Below, piece by piece: positions 45,401-54,310 of a stretch of 64,000 nt of DNA. Position numbers and translations under genes: made by a program. Source of the stretch: Dyella japonica DSM 16301 (GTDB taxonomy: Bacteria > Pseudomonadota > Gammaproteobacteria > Xanthomonadales > Rhodanobacteraceae). The notes below the pieces were generated by a model. The model saw only the letters and a list, made by a program, of their open reading frames with translations. It did no database searches and was not told where the DNA came from. Each line of letters opens with the position of its first letter. Position 1 is the first letter of the stretch. Location: contig NZ_JPLA01000043.1 of NCBI RefSeq assembly GCF_001010355.1, forward strand, positions 1 to 64,000. Reading direction: 5' to 3'.

Positions 45401-46315
45401 TCAGAGATCCTGGTGGTATTGCACGTACGGCGTGCGCGACTGGTCCGGTTCCGGGCCTGCCGGCGTATTGATGGCGTTGCCCGACGACCACAGATTCTGC
45501 GCGCCGATGCTCAACTGGCCCTGCCACGGCAGACGCCAGGTCACGCCCAGGTCGATGCTGTTCCAGCGACGATCCGGGTTGTAGCCGGCGCCGCCGGGCA
45601 CACCCGCTTCCGGCGCCATGGTACGACCCACGATGCTGCCGCTCAGCGGACCGCGATCGACGCCAAAGCTCACCGCTTTCTGGTCGAGGGCATTCACGCC
45701 CAGCACATTGCCCGGCAGCAGACGGACGCGGCCCACGCTGGCGCCCAGATCGATGCCGCTCTTGCCGTCCAGGGCGAAGCGGCCACGCGCATTGAGCTGG
45801 GTGCTGCTGTCGAAACCGGAGAGGCCGTTCACGCCCGGCAAGGCGCCGGGAAGCAGGCGCGGCAGCGTGGCGGCGCCCTGCACGTTGTCGGTGCCCACGC
45901 TCAGGCCCACCGTGTAGCGACCGTCGTTATACGTGGCGCCCACTTCGCTGCCGATGATGCGCGGCGCCTGGTTGTTCGCCCAATTGTGCTCGCTCACGCC
46001 CACGTGCGCCTGCACGTTGGGAGCGATGCCATAACGGAATTCGTTGGACTGCACGACGGCCGAATCCACCGCGCGGAACTGCAGCGGCGTATCGGCGAGC
46101 TGGGCCGAACCCAGCGTATCGCTGCTCGACTGCAGCGCCAGCCAGCGGCCATCGGAGCCGCGCCACAGCGGCACGCCGTTGGCGGCCTGGGAGGTCTGAT
46201 CCGGCGTCTGCGAGAGCAGGCGACCGGCCGCGCTGTACGAATCATTGGCCGCAGTCTGTCCTGCCGCGATCAGCGGCATCAACAGCAGTGGCAATGACAA
46301 GAACAGACGACGCAT
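45401..46315 (-). CDS. Putative outer-membrane beta-barrel protein of unknown function
   Basis: Exported protein of 304 residues with signal peptide MRRLFLSLPLLLMPLIAAGQ. I do not recognise its family. The mature part has many short alternating segments typical of barrel strands (RYTVGLSVGTDN, SGIDLGASVGRVRL, KAVSFGVDRGPLSGS, WNSIDLGVTWRLPW, GQLSIGAQNLW), which suggests an 8-12 strand barrel. It does not end in the usual aromatic residue (VQYHQDL). It diverges from the GAF-GGDEF-EAL gene. The longer open frame to 46396 is not supported. Confidence 0.65.
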   Translation of the reverse strand: MRRLFLSLPLLLMPLIAAGQTAANDSYSAAGRLLSQTPDQTSQAANGVPLWRGSDGRWLALQSSSDTLGSAQLADTPLQFRAVDSAVVQSNEFRYGIAPNVQAHVGVSEHNWANNQAPRIIGSEVGATYNDGRYTVGLSVGTDNVQGAATLPRLLPGALPGVNGLSGFDSSTQLNARGRFALDGKSGIDLGASVGRVRLLPGNVLGVNALDQKAVSFGVDRGPLSGSIVGRTMAPEAGVPGGAGYNPDRRWNSIDLGVTWRLPWQGQLSIGAQNLWSSGNAINTPAGPEPDQSRTPYVQYHQDL

Positions 46316-46473
46316 GAAACGCGAAACCCCCGCGATACAGATAGGCAGGAACGGATTCGCCCCCTCCCAGAGACGAGTTAGGCCTAACGATACCACATTT
46401 TACTTTTTGCTAACACCCAGATTCCCAGTTTGTGAACCAAGTCCGTATGGCCCGACTCACAAATTTTTGACAT

Positions 46474-46496
46474 CCGGGAACCCAATAGGTTCCCGG
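46474..46496. promoter_or_regulatory. Palindrome upstream of the GGDEF-EAL gene
   Basis: CCGGGAACC and GGTTCCCGG are perfect 9-bp inverted halves around CAATA, 26 bases before the start of the gene at 46522. A wider pair, GTGAACC (46431) and GGTTCAC (46495), surrounds it. It may be an operator or an mRNA leader hairpin. Confidence 0.45.
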
Positions 46497-46521
46497 TTCA
46501 CAGACCCGGCGACAAAGCTGA

Positions 46522-49476
46522 ATGGAGGCGATATATAGTCCTCTCCTGTCGACAATGCCCGGAATCGCCCTACGACTGATGACATCGGTCCCTTCCAGCA
46601 CAATGCCCTCATGGCCTGCGGACAGCGCTGTCGCAGCCATGCATGCCGCGGTGGAGAGACTCTTCCGCGCGGCTGATGCTGCGAGCGTGGCGGAAATCTG
46701 CGAAGTCATGCTGCGCGATCTGGGCATCGAAGGCCGCCTGCATTGGCGCCTGCTGGGCGACACGGAACCGCCGAACGAACAGATCACCCAGCTTGATCTG
46801 GCGGAGGATCCGCAAGGCCTGCGTTCACTGGTGCTGGCCCTGCCCACGGGTTCGATCTCGGACCCGATGAGAGAGAACCTCGCGTGGATCGGCCGACTGG
46901 TGGCCTGCCGCCTGCGCCAGCTGGCGGAAACCTCGCGACTGTACGAAGCGATTTCGCGCCTCGCGCTCGCCGAGCGCCTGCAGCGTGCGCTCTACGCCAT
47001 TGCCGACCAGGCGGGCGCCGAGCACAACATGACCGAGATGATGCACTCGCTGCACGCCATCCTCGGCAGCCTGATGTACGCGGAAAATTTCTACATCGCC
47101 CTGTACGACGCCGCCACCGATACGGTGCGCTTCCCGTACTACGTCGACACGATGGACAAGGAACCGCCCTCGCCCGACGAATCGGTGCCGCTGCAGGAGA
47201 TGCGTTACAGCCTCACCTGGAATCTGCTGCAGGGCGGCCAGGCGATCATGGGTTCGGTGGCCGAGCTGACCGAACAGTTCAAGGGACGCTTCGTGCTGCT
47301 GGGCCCGGTGTGCGAGCACTGGCTCGGCGTGCCGCTGTTGCGCGACGGTCGCGTGGTCGGTGGCATCGTGATGCAGAGCTATCGCGAGGACACCCATTAC
47401 AGCGAGCACGACCGCGAACTGCTCAGCTACGTCGCCAAGCACGTGCAGACCGCACTGGAACGGCGCGAGGCGCACGAAGAACTCGAGCGCCGCGTCTCCA
47501 GCCGCACGGCCGCATTGCGCGAAGCCAACCGCGTGCTGCGCCAGCAGGTGCTGCAACGCCAGCGCGGCGAGCGCCTGCAGGCGGCGCTGTTCCGCATCGC
47601 GGAGCTGGCCAATGCCTCCGAAAGCATCGACAATTTCTATGCCGCCGTCCATCGCGTGATCGGCGGCCTGCTCTACGCGCGCAACTTCTATATCGCGTTG
47701 CTGGACGAAGAGCAGAAGACCCTCAGCTTTCCCTACTCGGTCGACGAGTTCGACACCGTGCGCCTGCCGCGCGCGCATGGCCGCGGCGTGACCGAATTCG
47801 TGCTGCGCCACGCCAAGCCTCTGCTGGCCGATCCGGCGGAATTCGATCGCCTGCAGCAGAGCGGTGAAATCACCCATCGTGGTTCGCGTTCGGTGTGCTG
47901 GCTGGGCGTGCCCCTGGTCTGGGGCGACCGCGCCATGGGCGTGCTGGCCGTGCAGAGCTATTCGCCGGAGCACACCTACGACGTGCGCGACCAGGAGCTG
48001 CTCACCTTCGTGGGCTATCACGTCGCCAACGCGCTGCAACGCAAGCACACCACCGAATCGCTGAAGCAGGCCTATGCCAGCCTGGAACGCCGCGTCACCG
48101 AACGCACCCGCGCCCTCGCCCTGGCCAACCGCGACCTGCGCGAACAGATTGCCGAACGCGAGCGCGTGGAGCGCCGCCTCAAGTACGAAACCCTGCACGA
48201 TTCGCTGACCGGCCTGCCCAATCGCACCCTGCTGCTGCAGCGTCTCGAGCAGGCGCTGCAGCGCTATCACGGCGATACGCAGGAACTGTTCGCGGTGCTG
48301 TTCATCGACCTGGACCGCTTCAAGGTCATCAACGATTCCGTCGGCCATCTGGTCGGCGACGATCTGTTGTTCCAGGTGGGCGGCCGCATCCGCGCCTGCC
48401 TGAAGACACGCGACGTGGTGGCGCGCCTGGGCGGCGACGAATTTGCCGTGCTGGCTGAAGGCATCACCGATCCGAAGATGGCGATGCTGATCGCCGAGCG
48501 CATCATCGACGAGTTGCAGACGCCCTTCCGCCTCGGCGCGAAGGAAATCTTCACCTCGGCCTCGATCGGCATCGCCCTGCCCAGCCCGCATTACCAGCGT
48601 CCGGAAGAATTGCTGCGCGACGCCGACGCGGCGATGTATCGGGCCAAGGACGAAGGTCGCCATCGCGCCGCGGTGTTCGATGATCGACTGCGTCGCGAAG
48701 CCTTGTCGCTGCTGGAAATGGAAGGCGACCTGCGCCGCGCGCTGAGCCGCAATGAATTCGTGCCGTTCTACCAGCCCATCGTGGCGCTGCAGACGGGCCG
48801 CACCGTGGGCTACGAAGCCTTGCTGCGCTGGCGCCATCCGGATCGCGGCCTGCTCACGCCGGGCGATTTCCTCGCCGTGGCCGAAGAAAGCGGCTGCTCG
48901 GAAGCCATCGACTGGCAGATCTTCGAGCAGGTCTGCGCCCAGGCCGAGGCGCTGGCCGGCAGCGATGGCTTCGTCAGCATCAACGTCTCCGGTCGCCACT
49001 TCCGTTCGCTGGACCTGGACAAGCGCCTGCTCGACCTGATCGAGTCGCATCACCTGCCGCCGCGCTGCCTGCGCGTGGAGGTGACCGAGCGCGCGCTGCT
49101 GGAGAACGCGGTCCAGGTGAAGCGCATGCTCGACAACCTGCGCGGTCATGGCGTGAGCATCGCGCTGGATGATTTCGGCACGGGCTACTCGTCGCTGAGT
49201 TACCTGCATCAGTACCCGATCGAGACGCTGAAGATCGACCGCTCCTTTATCGTCGAACTGCCGCGCGAAGGCGGCCACGGCGCCGCCGTGGTGCGCGCCA
49301 TCCAAGCGCTGGCCAATTCGCTGCAGATGCAGGTGATCGCCGAAGGCATCGAGGAAGAGGACCAGCGCGAGGCCCTGCTGCGCATCGGCTGCCGCTTCGG
49401 TCAGGGGTTTCTGTTCGCCACGCCGAAGATGGCCGAGGTGTGGCTGCAGCGTGAGCATCATTTCGCGTTGCCGTAG
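46522..49476 (+). CDS. Tandem GAF, GGDEF and EAL c-di-GMP signalling protein
   Basis: Cytosolic protein of 984 residues. Two GAF-like halves (about 150-315 and 350-510) share wording such as LYAENFYIALYD and LYARNFYIALLD, so they arose by duplication; coiled coils follow each. The GGDEF domain has an intact ARLGGDEFAVL loop (about 636), but the inhibitory site reads KTRD instead of RxxD. The EAL domain keeps GYEALLRWRHP (about 765), DDFGTGYSSLSYL and the downstream catalytic residues. Either synthesis or hydrolysis of c-di-GMP is possible. Starts at 46555, 46579 and 46603 are also possible. Confidence 0.9.
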   Translation: MEAIYSPLLSTMPGIALRLMTSVPSSTMPSWPADSAVAAMHAAVERLFRAADAASVAEICEVMLRDLGIEGRLHWRLLGDTEPPNEQITQLDLAEDPQGLRSLVLALPTGSISDPMRENLAWIGRLVACRLRQLAETSRLYEAISRLALAERLQRALYAIADQAGAEHNMTEMMHSLHAILGSLMYAENFYIALYDAATDTVRFPYYVDTMDKEPPSPDESVPLQEMRYSLTWNLLQGGQAIMGSVAELTEQFKGRFVLLGPVCEHWLGVPLLRDGRVVGGIVMQSYREDTHYSEHDRELLSYVAKHVQTALERREAHEELERRVSSRTAALREANRVLRQQVLQRQRGERLQAALFRIAELANASESIDNFYAAVHRVIGGLLYARNFYIALLDEEQKTLSFPYSVDEFDTVRLPRAHGRGVTEFVLRHAKPLLADPAEFDRLQQSGEITHRGSRSVCWLGVPLVWGDRAMGVLAVQSYSPEHTYDVRDQELLTFVGYHVANALQRKHTTESLKQAYASLERRVTERTRALALANRDLREQIAERERVERRLKYETLHDSLTGLPNRTLLLQRLEQALQRYHGDTQELFAVLFIDLDRFKVINDSVGHLVGDDLLFQVGGRIRACLKTRDVVARLGGDEFAVLAEGITDPKMAMLIAERIIDELQTPFRLGAKEIFTSASIGIALPSPHYQRPEELLRDADAAMYRAKDEGRHRAAVFDDRLRREALSLLEMEGDLRRALSRNEFVPFYQPIVALQTGRTVGYEALLRWRHPDRGLLTPGDFLAVAEESGCSEAIDWQIFEQVCAQAEALAGSDGFVSINVSGRHFRSLDLDKRLLDLIESHHLPPRCLRVEVTERALLENAVQVKRMLDNLRGHGVSIALDDFGTGYSSLSYLHQYPIETLKIDRSFIVELPREGGHGAAVVRAIQALANSLQMQVIAEGIEEEDQREALLRIGCRFGQGFLFATPKMAEVWLQREHHFALP

Positions 49477-49515
49477 GGTGTAGCGCTACTTCCTTCACTC
49501 CCTCGATTCCACCTA

Positions 49516-49547
49516 CCCGTCATTCCGGCGCAGGCGGGAATGACGGG
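49516..49547. repeat. REP-like palindrome (GTCATTCC type)
   Basis: CCCGTCATTCC and GGAATGACGGG form an 11-bp stem around GGCGCAGGCG, between the convergent GGDEF-EAL and hslO genes. A close copy is at 61897. Confidence 0.8.
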
Positions 49548-49550
49548 CAG

Positions 49551-49583
49551 AGAAAAGGCCGGCACCTTGCGGTGGCCGGCCTT
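49551..49583 (-). terminator. Terminator of hslO
   Basis: On the minus strand AAGGCCGGC (49583-49575) pairs with GCCGGCCTT (49563-49555), with ACC/GGT extending the stem past one bulge; TTTTCT follows. Confidence 0.8.
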
Positions 49584-49601
49584 CCCCAAGATCGAGCGGG
49601 T

Positions 49602-50501
49602 TTACTGCGCCGTATGCGGCGCGCTCGCCGCCGGCGTCACGCTCAGCAGATGCTCCGCATCCACGCGGTCGAAGGTGTAGCGCTGCGCGCAGAACTCGCA
49701 GATCACCTCGATTTCGCCTTCGCGCGCTTCCAGCGCCGCTTCCACTTCGTCGCGGCCCAGCGAGCGCAGCACCGCTTCCACGCGCTCGCGCGTGCAGCTG
49801 CAGCCGAAGGCCAGCGGGCGCGGGTCGAACAGGCGCACGGATTCCTCGTGGTAGAGGCGATACAGCAGCTGCTCCGGCGGCGTAGCCAGCAGCTCCTGCT
49901 GGCCCAACGTGGCGGTCAGGTGCTGGATGCGCGTCCAGGCGTCTTCGTCTTCCACCGCGTCGTGGCCGCCTTCGTCAGGCAGCTTCTGCAGCATCATGCC
50001 CACCGCGTGCTCGCCATCGGCCGCCAGCACGATGCGTGCCGGCAACTGCTCGGACTGGCTGAAATAATTCTCCAGCGCCGAGGCCAGCTCCGGATGCTGC
50101 AGGTCGACCAGGCCCTGGTAGCGCTGGCCCCGCTCGGCATTGCCGATGGTGATGGCCATGATGGCGTCCGGCATCGCTGCCAGATCCAGCGTTTCGGGCA
50201 GCGGATCGTTCCAGCGCGCCAGGCCGCGCAGGCGGCCGTGGTCGGTGCACTCGGCAAACAGCAGGCGCAGCGGACCGCTGCTCTTCAATTCCACCGAGAG
50301 CGCGCCATCGAGCTTGATGTTGCCGGTCAGCAGCGCGCTGGCGGCCAGGGTCTGGCCGAGCACGGAGCGCAGCACGGCGGGATAGTGGGCGCGGCCGGCA
50401 ACTTCGCGCCAGGCCGGGCCGAGACGGACGAGCACGCCGCGCACGCCGGCGCGCTCAAGCATGAAGCGATGCAGTACATCTTCGACTAGCACGGTTTCCA
50501 C
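49602..50501 (-). CDS. hslO: Redox-regulated chaperone Hsp33
   Basis: Cytosolic holdase of 299 residues switched on by oxidative unfolding. The zinc-binding redox switch is intact: Cys234 and Cys236 in FGCSCTRERV, and Cys268 and Cys271 in VICEFCAQRY. The N-terminal folding core includes LLTGNIKLDGALSVELKSSG and LRLLFAECTDHGRLRGLARW. It diverges from mtgA across about 130 bases. The last 15 residues (SVTPAASAPHTAQ) are a loose extension beyond the usual end. Confidence 0.95.
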   Translation of the reverse strand: METVLVEDVLHRFMLERAGVRGVLVRLGPAWREVAGRAHYPAVLRSVLGQTLAASALLTGNIKLDGALSVELKSSGPLRLLFAECTDHGRLRGLARWNDPLPETLDLAAMPDAIMAITIGNAERGQRYQGLVDLQHPELASALENYFSQSEQLPARIVLAADGEHAVGMMLQKLPDEGGHDAVEDEDAWTRIQHLTATLGQQELLATPPEQLLYRLYHEESVRLFDPRPLAFGCSCTRERVEAVLRSLGRDEVEAALEAREGEIEVICEFCAQRYTFDRVDAEHLLSVTPAASAPHTAQ

Positions 50502-50632
50502 GGGATCGACCTCTCAAGAGCAATCCCCCTAGATGGGGGCGCCTGCATCGAGGCACAACGACCTTCGGTACAAGCTGTCAGGGAAGGGGCTGGCGCCTCC
50601 TATACTGCCGCCAATTCCGTCCAAGCGCCGCC

Positions 50633-51373
50633 ATGAATCCACGACGCCCGTTCGCCGCCCGTCTGCTCCGCACCCTGATGCTGCTTGCGATCTCCTGGCT
50701 GGCGCTGAGCTGGCTGGTAGTCCTGGTGCTGCGCTTCGTGCCGCCCTGGACCTCGGCGGTGATGATGGAGCGCCAGCTGGGCGCGCTCATCCACGGCGAG
50801 AAGGATTTCCACCTGCAGCACCGCTGGGTGCCCTGGAGCCAGGTGTCGCCGTATGTACCACTAGCCATGGTGGCCGGCGAGGACCAGAAGTTCCCCTACC
50901 ACCATGGCTTCGATTTCGATTCCATCCAGACCGCCGTCGATGCCGCCGACGAAGGGCGTCGCCTGCGCGGAGCCAGCACGATCAGCCAGCAGACCGCCAA
51001 GAACCTGTTCCTGTGGAACGGACGCAGTTTCGTCCGCAAGGGGCTGGAAGCGTATTTCACCGTGCTGATCGAACTGACCTGGCCCAAGCAGCGCATCCTG
51101 GAGGTGTACATGAACATCGCCGAGCTGGGCGATGGCATCTACGGCGTGGGTGCGGCCAGCGATGCGTACTTCCATATGGCCCCGGCACGCCTTGGCGCGG
51201 CACAGGCGGCCCGCCTCGCCGCGGTGCTGCCCAGCCCTCGCCGCTTCCACGCGGATCGCCCCACGGCCTATGTGCAAAGCCGAGCGAACTGGATCCAGCA
51301 GCAGATGGGGCAACTGGGCGGCCCGGGTTACCTGCTGAGCCGACAGGCCCCGCGCGAGACGCGGCGACGCTGA
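50633..51373 (+). CDS. mtgA: Monofunctional biosynthetic peptidoglycan transglycosylase
   Basis: Inner-membrane anchored GT51 enzyme of 246 residues that polymerises lipid II into glycan strands. One N-terminal membrane helix (TLMLLAISWLALSWLVVLVL) is followed by the catalytic motifs AGEDQKFPYHHGFD (with the key glutamate), GASTISQQTAKNLFLW and the RKGLEAYFTVLIE segment. No transpeptidase domain is fused. It lies 66 bases before a GT2 gene in the same direction. Confidence 0.95.
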   Translation: MNPRRPFAARLLRTLMLLAISWLALSWLVVLVLRFVPPWTSAVMMERQLGALIHGEKDFHLQHRWVPWSQVSPYVPLAMVAGEDQKFPYHHGFDFDSIQTAVDAADEGRRLRGASTISQQTAKNLFLWNGRSFVRKGLEAYFTVLIELTWPKQRILEVYMNIAELGDGIYGVGAASDAYFHMAPARLGAAQAARLAAVLPSPRRFHADRPTAYVQSRANWIQQQMGQLGGPGYLLSRQAPRETRRR

Positions 51374-51439
51374 GGCTCGCCCCACGCCCAGACAGTGCAC
51401 TAGCATGCGCCCACTCTCCGGGGAATCATCGCGCCTGCC

Positions 51440-52378
51440 ATGTCACGCCTAACCGTTGTCGTGCCGGCCTATAACGAGGCGGCGGTGCTGCCGAGCTTCC
51501 ACGCCCGCCTGAGCCGCGTGTTGGACGAACTGCTGCTCTCCTGCGACGTGCTTTACGTCGACGACGGCAGCACCGACGCAACTTGGCAGCTCATCAACAC
51601 CCTGGCCGCCGGCGATGCCCGCATCGGCGCGATCAAACTCTCGCGCAACTTCGGCAAGGAGGCGGCACTGACCGCCGGCCTGGACCATGTGGATGCCGAT
51701 GCCGCCATCGTGATCGACGCCGACCTGCAGGACCCGCCGGAGCTGATTCCTTCGCTCGTGGAGCGTTGGCGCGAGGGTTTCGACGTGGTCTATGCCACGC
51801 GCAACACGCGCCAGGGCGAAACCGGCCTCAAGCGATTCACCTCGGCTTTGTTCTACCGCAGCATGGAGCGGGTTTCCGATATCCAAGTGCCGCGCGACAC
51901 CGGCGATTTCCGCCTGCTGTCGCGCCGCGCGCTGGACGCGCTGCGCCAGCTGCGCGAACGCCAGCGCTTCATGAAGGGGCTGTTCACCTGGATCGGCTAC
52001 CGGCAGACGGCCGTCCATTACCTGCGCGAGCCTCGCCAGGGTGGCGCCACCAAATGGAATTACTGGCGCCTGCTGCAGCTGGCCATCGAAGGTTTCACTT
52101 CGTTCTCCACCGCACCCTTGCGGCTGGCCACCTGGACGGGCGTGCTGGCATCGCTGCTCGCCTTCCTGTTCGGCCTGTGGGTGTTCGGCAAGGCCTTGCT
52201 GTTTGGCGATCCGGTGCGCGGCTACCCGTCGCTGATGGTGGTGATCCTGTTCATGGGCGGCGTGCAGTTGCTCGCGCTGGGCGTGATCGGCGAGTACCTG
52301 GGGCGCAACTACGCCGAGAGCAAACAGCGTCCGCTGTACTTCATCGAAGAGCGTCACAACGCGCACCCCAAGCCCTGA
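51440..52378 (+). CDS. GT2 polyprenyl-phosphate glycosyltransferase (GtrB/ArnC-like)
   Basis: Membrane glycosyltransferase of 312 residues. The catalytic GT-A domain has VVPAYNEAAVLP, VDDGSTDATW and IDADLQDPPELI. Two C-terminal helices (GVLASLLAFLFGLWVFGKALL and LMVVILFMGGVQLLALG) match the GtrB type, which loads a sugar on undecaprenyl phosphate for O-antigen or lipid A modification. The sugar is not predictable. A TAGCAT hexamer at 51402 is a -10 candidate. No flippase or second transferase is adjacent. Confidence 0.88.
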   Translation: MSRLTVVVPAYNEAAVLPSFHARLSRVLDELLLSCDVLYVDDGSTDATWQLINTLAAGDARIGAIKLSRNFGKEAALTAGLDHVDADAAIVIDADLQDPPELIPSLVERWREGFDVVYATRNTRQGETGLKRFTSALFYRSMERVSDIQVPRDTGDFRLLSRRALDALRQLRERQRFMKGLFTWIGYRQTAVHYLREPRQGGATKWNYWRLLQLAIEGFTSFSTAPLRLATWTGVLASLLAFLFGLWVFGKALLFGDPVRGYPSLMVVILFMGGVQLLALGVIGEYLGRNYAESKQRPLYFIEERHNAHPKP

Positions 52379-52483
52379 GGGCGCGTTCGCGTGCGCGCTT
52401 CACGTCGGGCCAACACCACGTCCACGCGGCGGCGCTAGACTCCCTGCATGCGGCCGATCGGCGGCCTCCTGGGAGGTTCAAGC

Positions 52484-52912
52484 ATGCGACAAGTCAAGCA
52501 TTTGCTGGAAGGCAAGGGCACCGACATTTTCAGCATTGCGCCGGACGCGCCCGTCCTCGATGCGATCAAGCACATGGCCGAGCGCCGCGTCGGCGCGCTG
52601 CTCGTCATGCGTGAGGATCGGCTGGTAGGCATCGTCTCCGAACGTGACTACGCCCGTAAGGTGATCCTGCAGGGTCGCTCCTCCGCACAGACTGCGGTGT
52701 CGGAGATCATGAGCAGCCCGCCGCTGACGGTGGGGCCGGATACCGACGTGTTCGACTGCATGCGCCTGTGCACGGACAGCCGCATCCGTCACCTGCCCGT
52801 GGTGACCGGCGAACGCGTCGTGGGGGTGATTTCCATCGGCGACCTGGTCAAGGAAGTGATCGACGCCCAGGCCGAACAGATCGAACAACTGCAGCGTTAC
52901 ATCACCAGCTGA
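52484..52912 (+). CDS. Two-CBS-domain protein
   Basis: Small cytosolic protein of 142 residues made of two CBS modules (about 8-65 and 75-130), with GALLVMREDRLVGIVSERDYARKV split between strand and helix and IRHLPVVTGERVVGVISIGDLV in the second. Such Bateman modules bind adenosyl ligands. ATG 52484 is chosen because GGGAGG lies seven bases before it; an upstream in-frame ATG at 52448 overlaps a likely -10 region. It ends eight bases from the convergent MFS gene. Confidence 0.88.
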   Translation: MRQVKHLLEGKGTDIFSIAPDAPVLDAIKHMAERRVGALLVMREDRLVGIVSERDYARKVILQGRSSAQTAVSEIMSSPPLTVGPDTDVFDCMRLCTDSRIRHLPVVTGERVVGVISIGDLVKEVIDAQAEQIEQLQRYITS

Positions 52913-52919
52913 GCATCGC

Positions 52920-54272
52920 TCAGGCTTTGGCGGTTTCGGCTTGCGACGCCGCCTCGTCACCGGCCCGCTGCTCCGGCAGCAGGTCGGGTGAATGACCGGC
53001 GCGCGCGGCCACCCAGGTGGCCACCACCGCCACGCCCGCACCAAGGCCGGCCATGCCGGTCGCCGCCATGCCCAGCGTGCCCAGCACGCTCACGCCACTG
53101 GTGACCAGCACATCGCCGAAACGCCAGATGGCGGTCTCCACGAAGTTCTTGCCCTTGTAGCGCGTCTCGCGCGGCACCCGGGTGTACAGCGCGTCGACCG
53201 CCGGCTTGGTCATGCCATAGGCGAAGCCGCGCGAACCGACCAGCATGATCGAGAGCATCGGCACCATGACACCGAACAGGTTGACGTTGCCGATGCCCAC
53301 GATCACCAGCAGCACCAGCAGCACGAAGTTCACCAGCGACGGCAGCACCAGGCCCGGCCCGGCTCCCTTGCGCACCAGCAGCCAGCGCGTCAGCGTGAGC
53401 TGCAGCACGGCGCCAAGCAGGTTCGCGTAGAGATCCAGGTCGTTGTAGAACGAGGTGCGCGCCACCCGGTCCGGCAGATGCGCCTTGGTGTAATCGGCCA
53501 TCAACGCATAGGCCAGCGTGCCGATGCCATCGCCCAGCACCATCAGCACCGCCATGTAGCGCAGGAACGGGCGCGTCCACAATTCCTTGATGCCGGCCCA
53601 CAGCGAACCGCCGATGGGTTCCTCGTTGCGCGCCTCGGCGCGGCAATCGTGTCGCGACGACAGCATCACCAGCAGGGCCATCGCAATGATCAACGCCACC
53701 GCCGACACCACCAGCAGCGAGGCCACGCCGATGACCTGCACCAGCAGCTTGGTCACCAGCGGCCCGAAGATCGCACCGGCCATGCCGCCCAGCGCGATCA
53801 ACGGAAACACGCGACGTGCCTGCACGCTCTTGAAGATGTCCGCCATGAAGCTCCAGAACAGCGACACCACGAACAGGTTGAACACGCTGACCCAGATGAA
53901 GAAGCCCACGCCCAGCGTGCGCGCGCCGATACGATCCTGCGCCATGAAGGCCGGCACGAAGGCCAGCAGGCAGGCGACGAAGAAGCTGTAGCTCCAGCCG
54001 AGCAGACGCTTGCGCGAAAAATGCGAGACCAGCGCACCGAACACCGGCGTCAGCAGGAGCATCACGCCGAAGGTGCTGGCGTAGAACAGGGGCAGCGATT
54101 GGGAACCGACGGCGCCGCTGAGCTGGTCGCGCACCGGCCGGATGATGTAGTAAGCCGTCATCACGAAGAAGAACGCCACTGCCGAGAGGATCGACGCGAG
54201 GCCTTCGTTCGCTGCGGCAGGTCGGGGGGTATGCACCGGCGTTTCCAGCGGGGGTCCGTCACAGACTAGCAT
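52920..54272 (-). CDS. MFS-type transporter with RPVRD motif
   Basis: Inner-membrane carrier of 450 residues with about twelve helices. The first helix ends YYIIRPVRDQLSG, a motif shared by a proteobacterial MFS group and resembling the opening of ADP/ATP carriers of the Tlc type. Other recognisable pieces are GWSYSFFVACLLAF, SFMADIFKSVQARRVFPLIALGG and GKNFVETAIWRFGDVLVT. The substrate is unknown. ATG 54272 is used; a GTG giving MHTPRPAAANEG is an alternative. It diverges from the GMC oxidoreductase. Confidence 0.75.
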   Translation of the reverse strand: MLVCDGPPLETPVHTPRPAAANEGLASILSAVAFFFVMTAYYIIRPVRDQLSGAVGSQSLPLFYASTFGVMLLLTPVFGALVSHFSRKRLLGWSYSFFVACLLAFVPAFMAQDRIGARTLGVGFFIWVSVFNLFVVSLFWSFMADIFKSVQARRVFPLIALGGMAGAIFGPLVTKLLVQVIGVASLLVVSAVALIIAMALLVMLSSRHDCRAEARNEEPIGGSLWAGIKELWTRPFLRYMAVLMVLGDGIGTLAYALMADYTKAHLPDRVARTSFYNDLDLYANLLGAVLQLTLTRWLLVRKGAGPGLVLPSLVNFVLLVLLVIVGIGNVNLFGVMVPMLSIMLVGSRGFAYGMTKPAVDALYTRVPRETRYKGKNFVETAIWRFGDVLVTSGVSVLGTLGMAATGMAGLGAGVAVVATWVAARAGHSPDLLPEQRAGDEAASQAETAKA

Positions 54273-54310
54273 GCGGTCTAGCGAACACCGACAAGGACCG
54301 GGGGATCGGG

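Noticed and set aside
46825-49461. An 878-codon minus-strand frame opposite the GGDEF-EAL gene
   Set aside because: Same antisense effect. All conserved motifs are on the plus strand.
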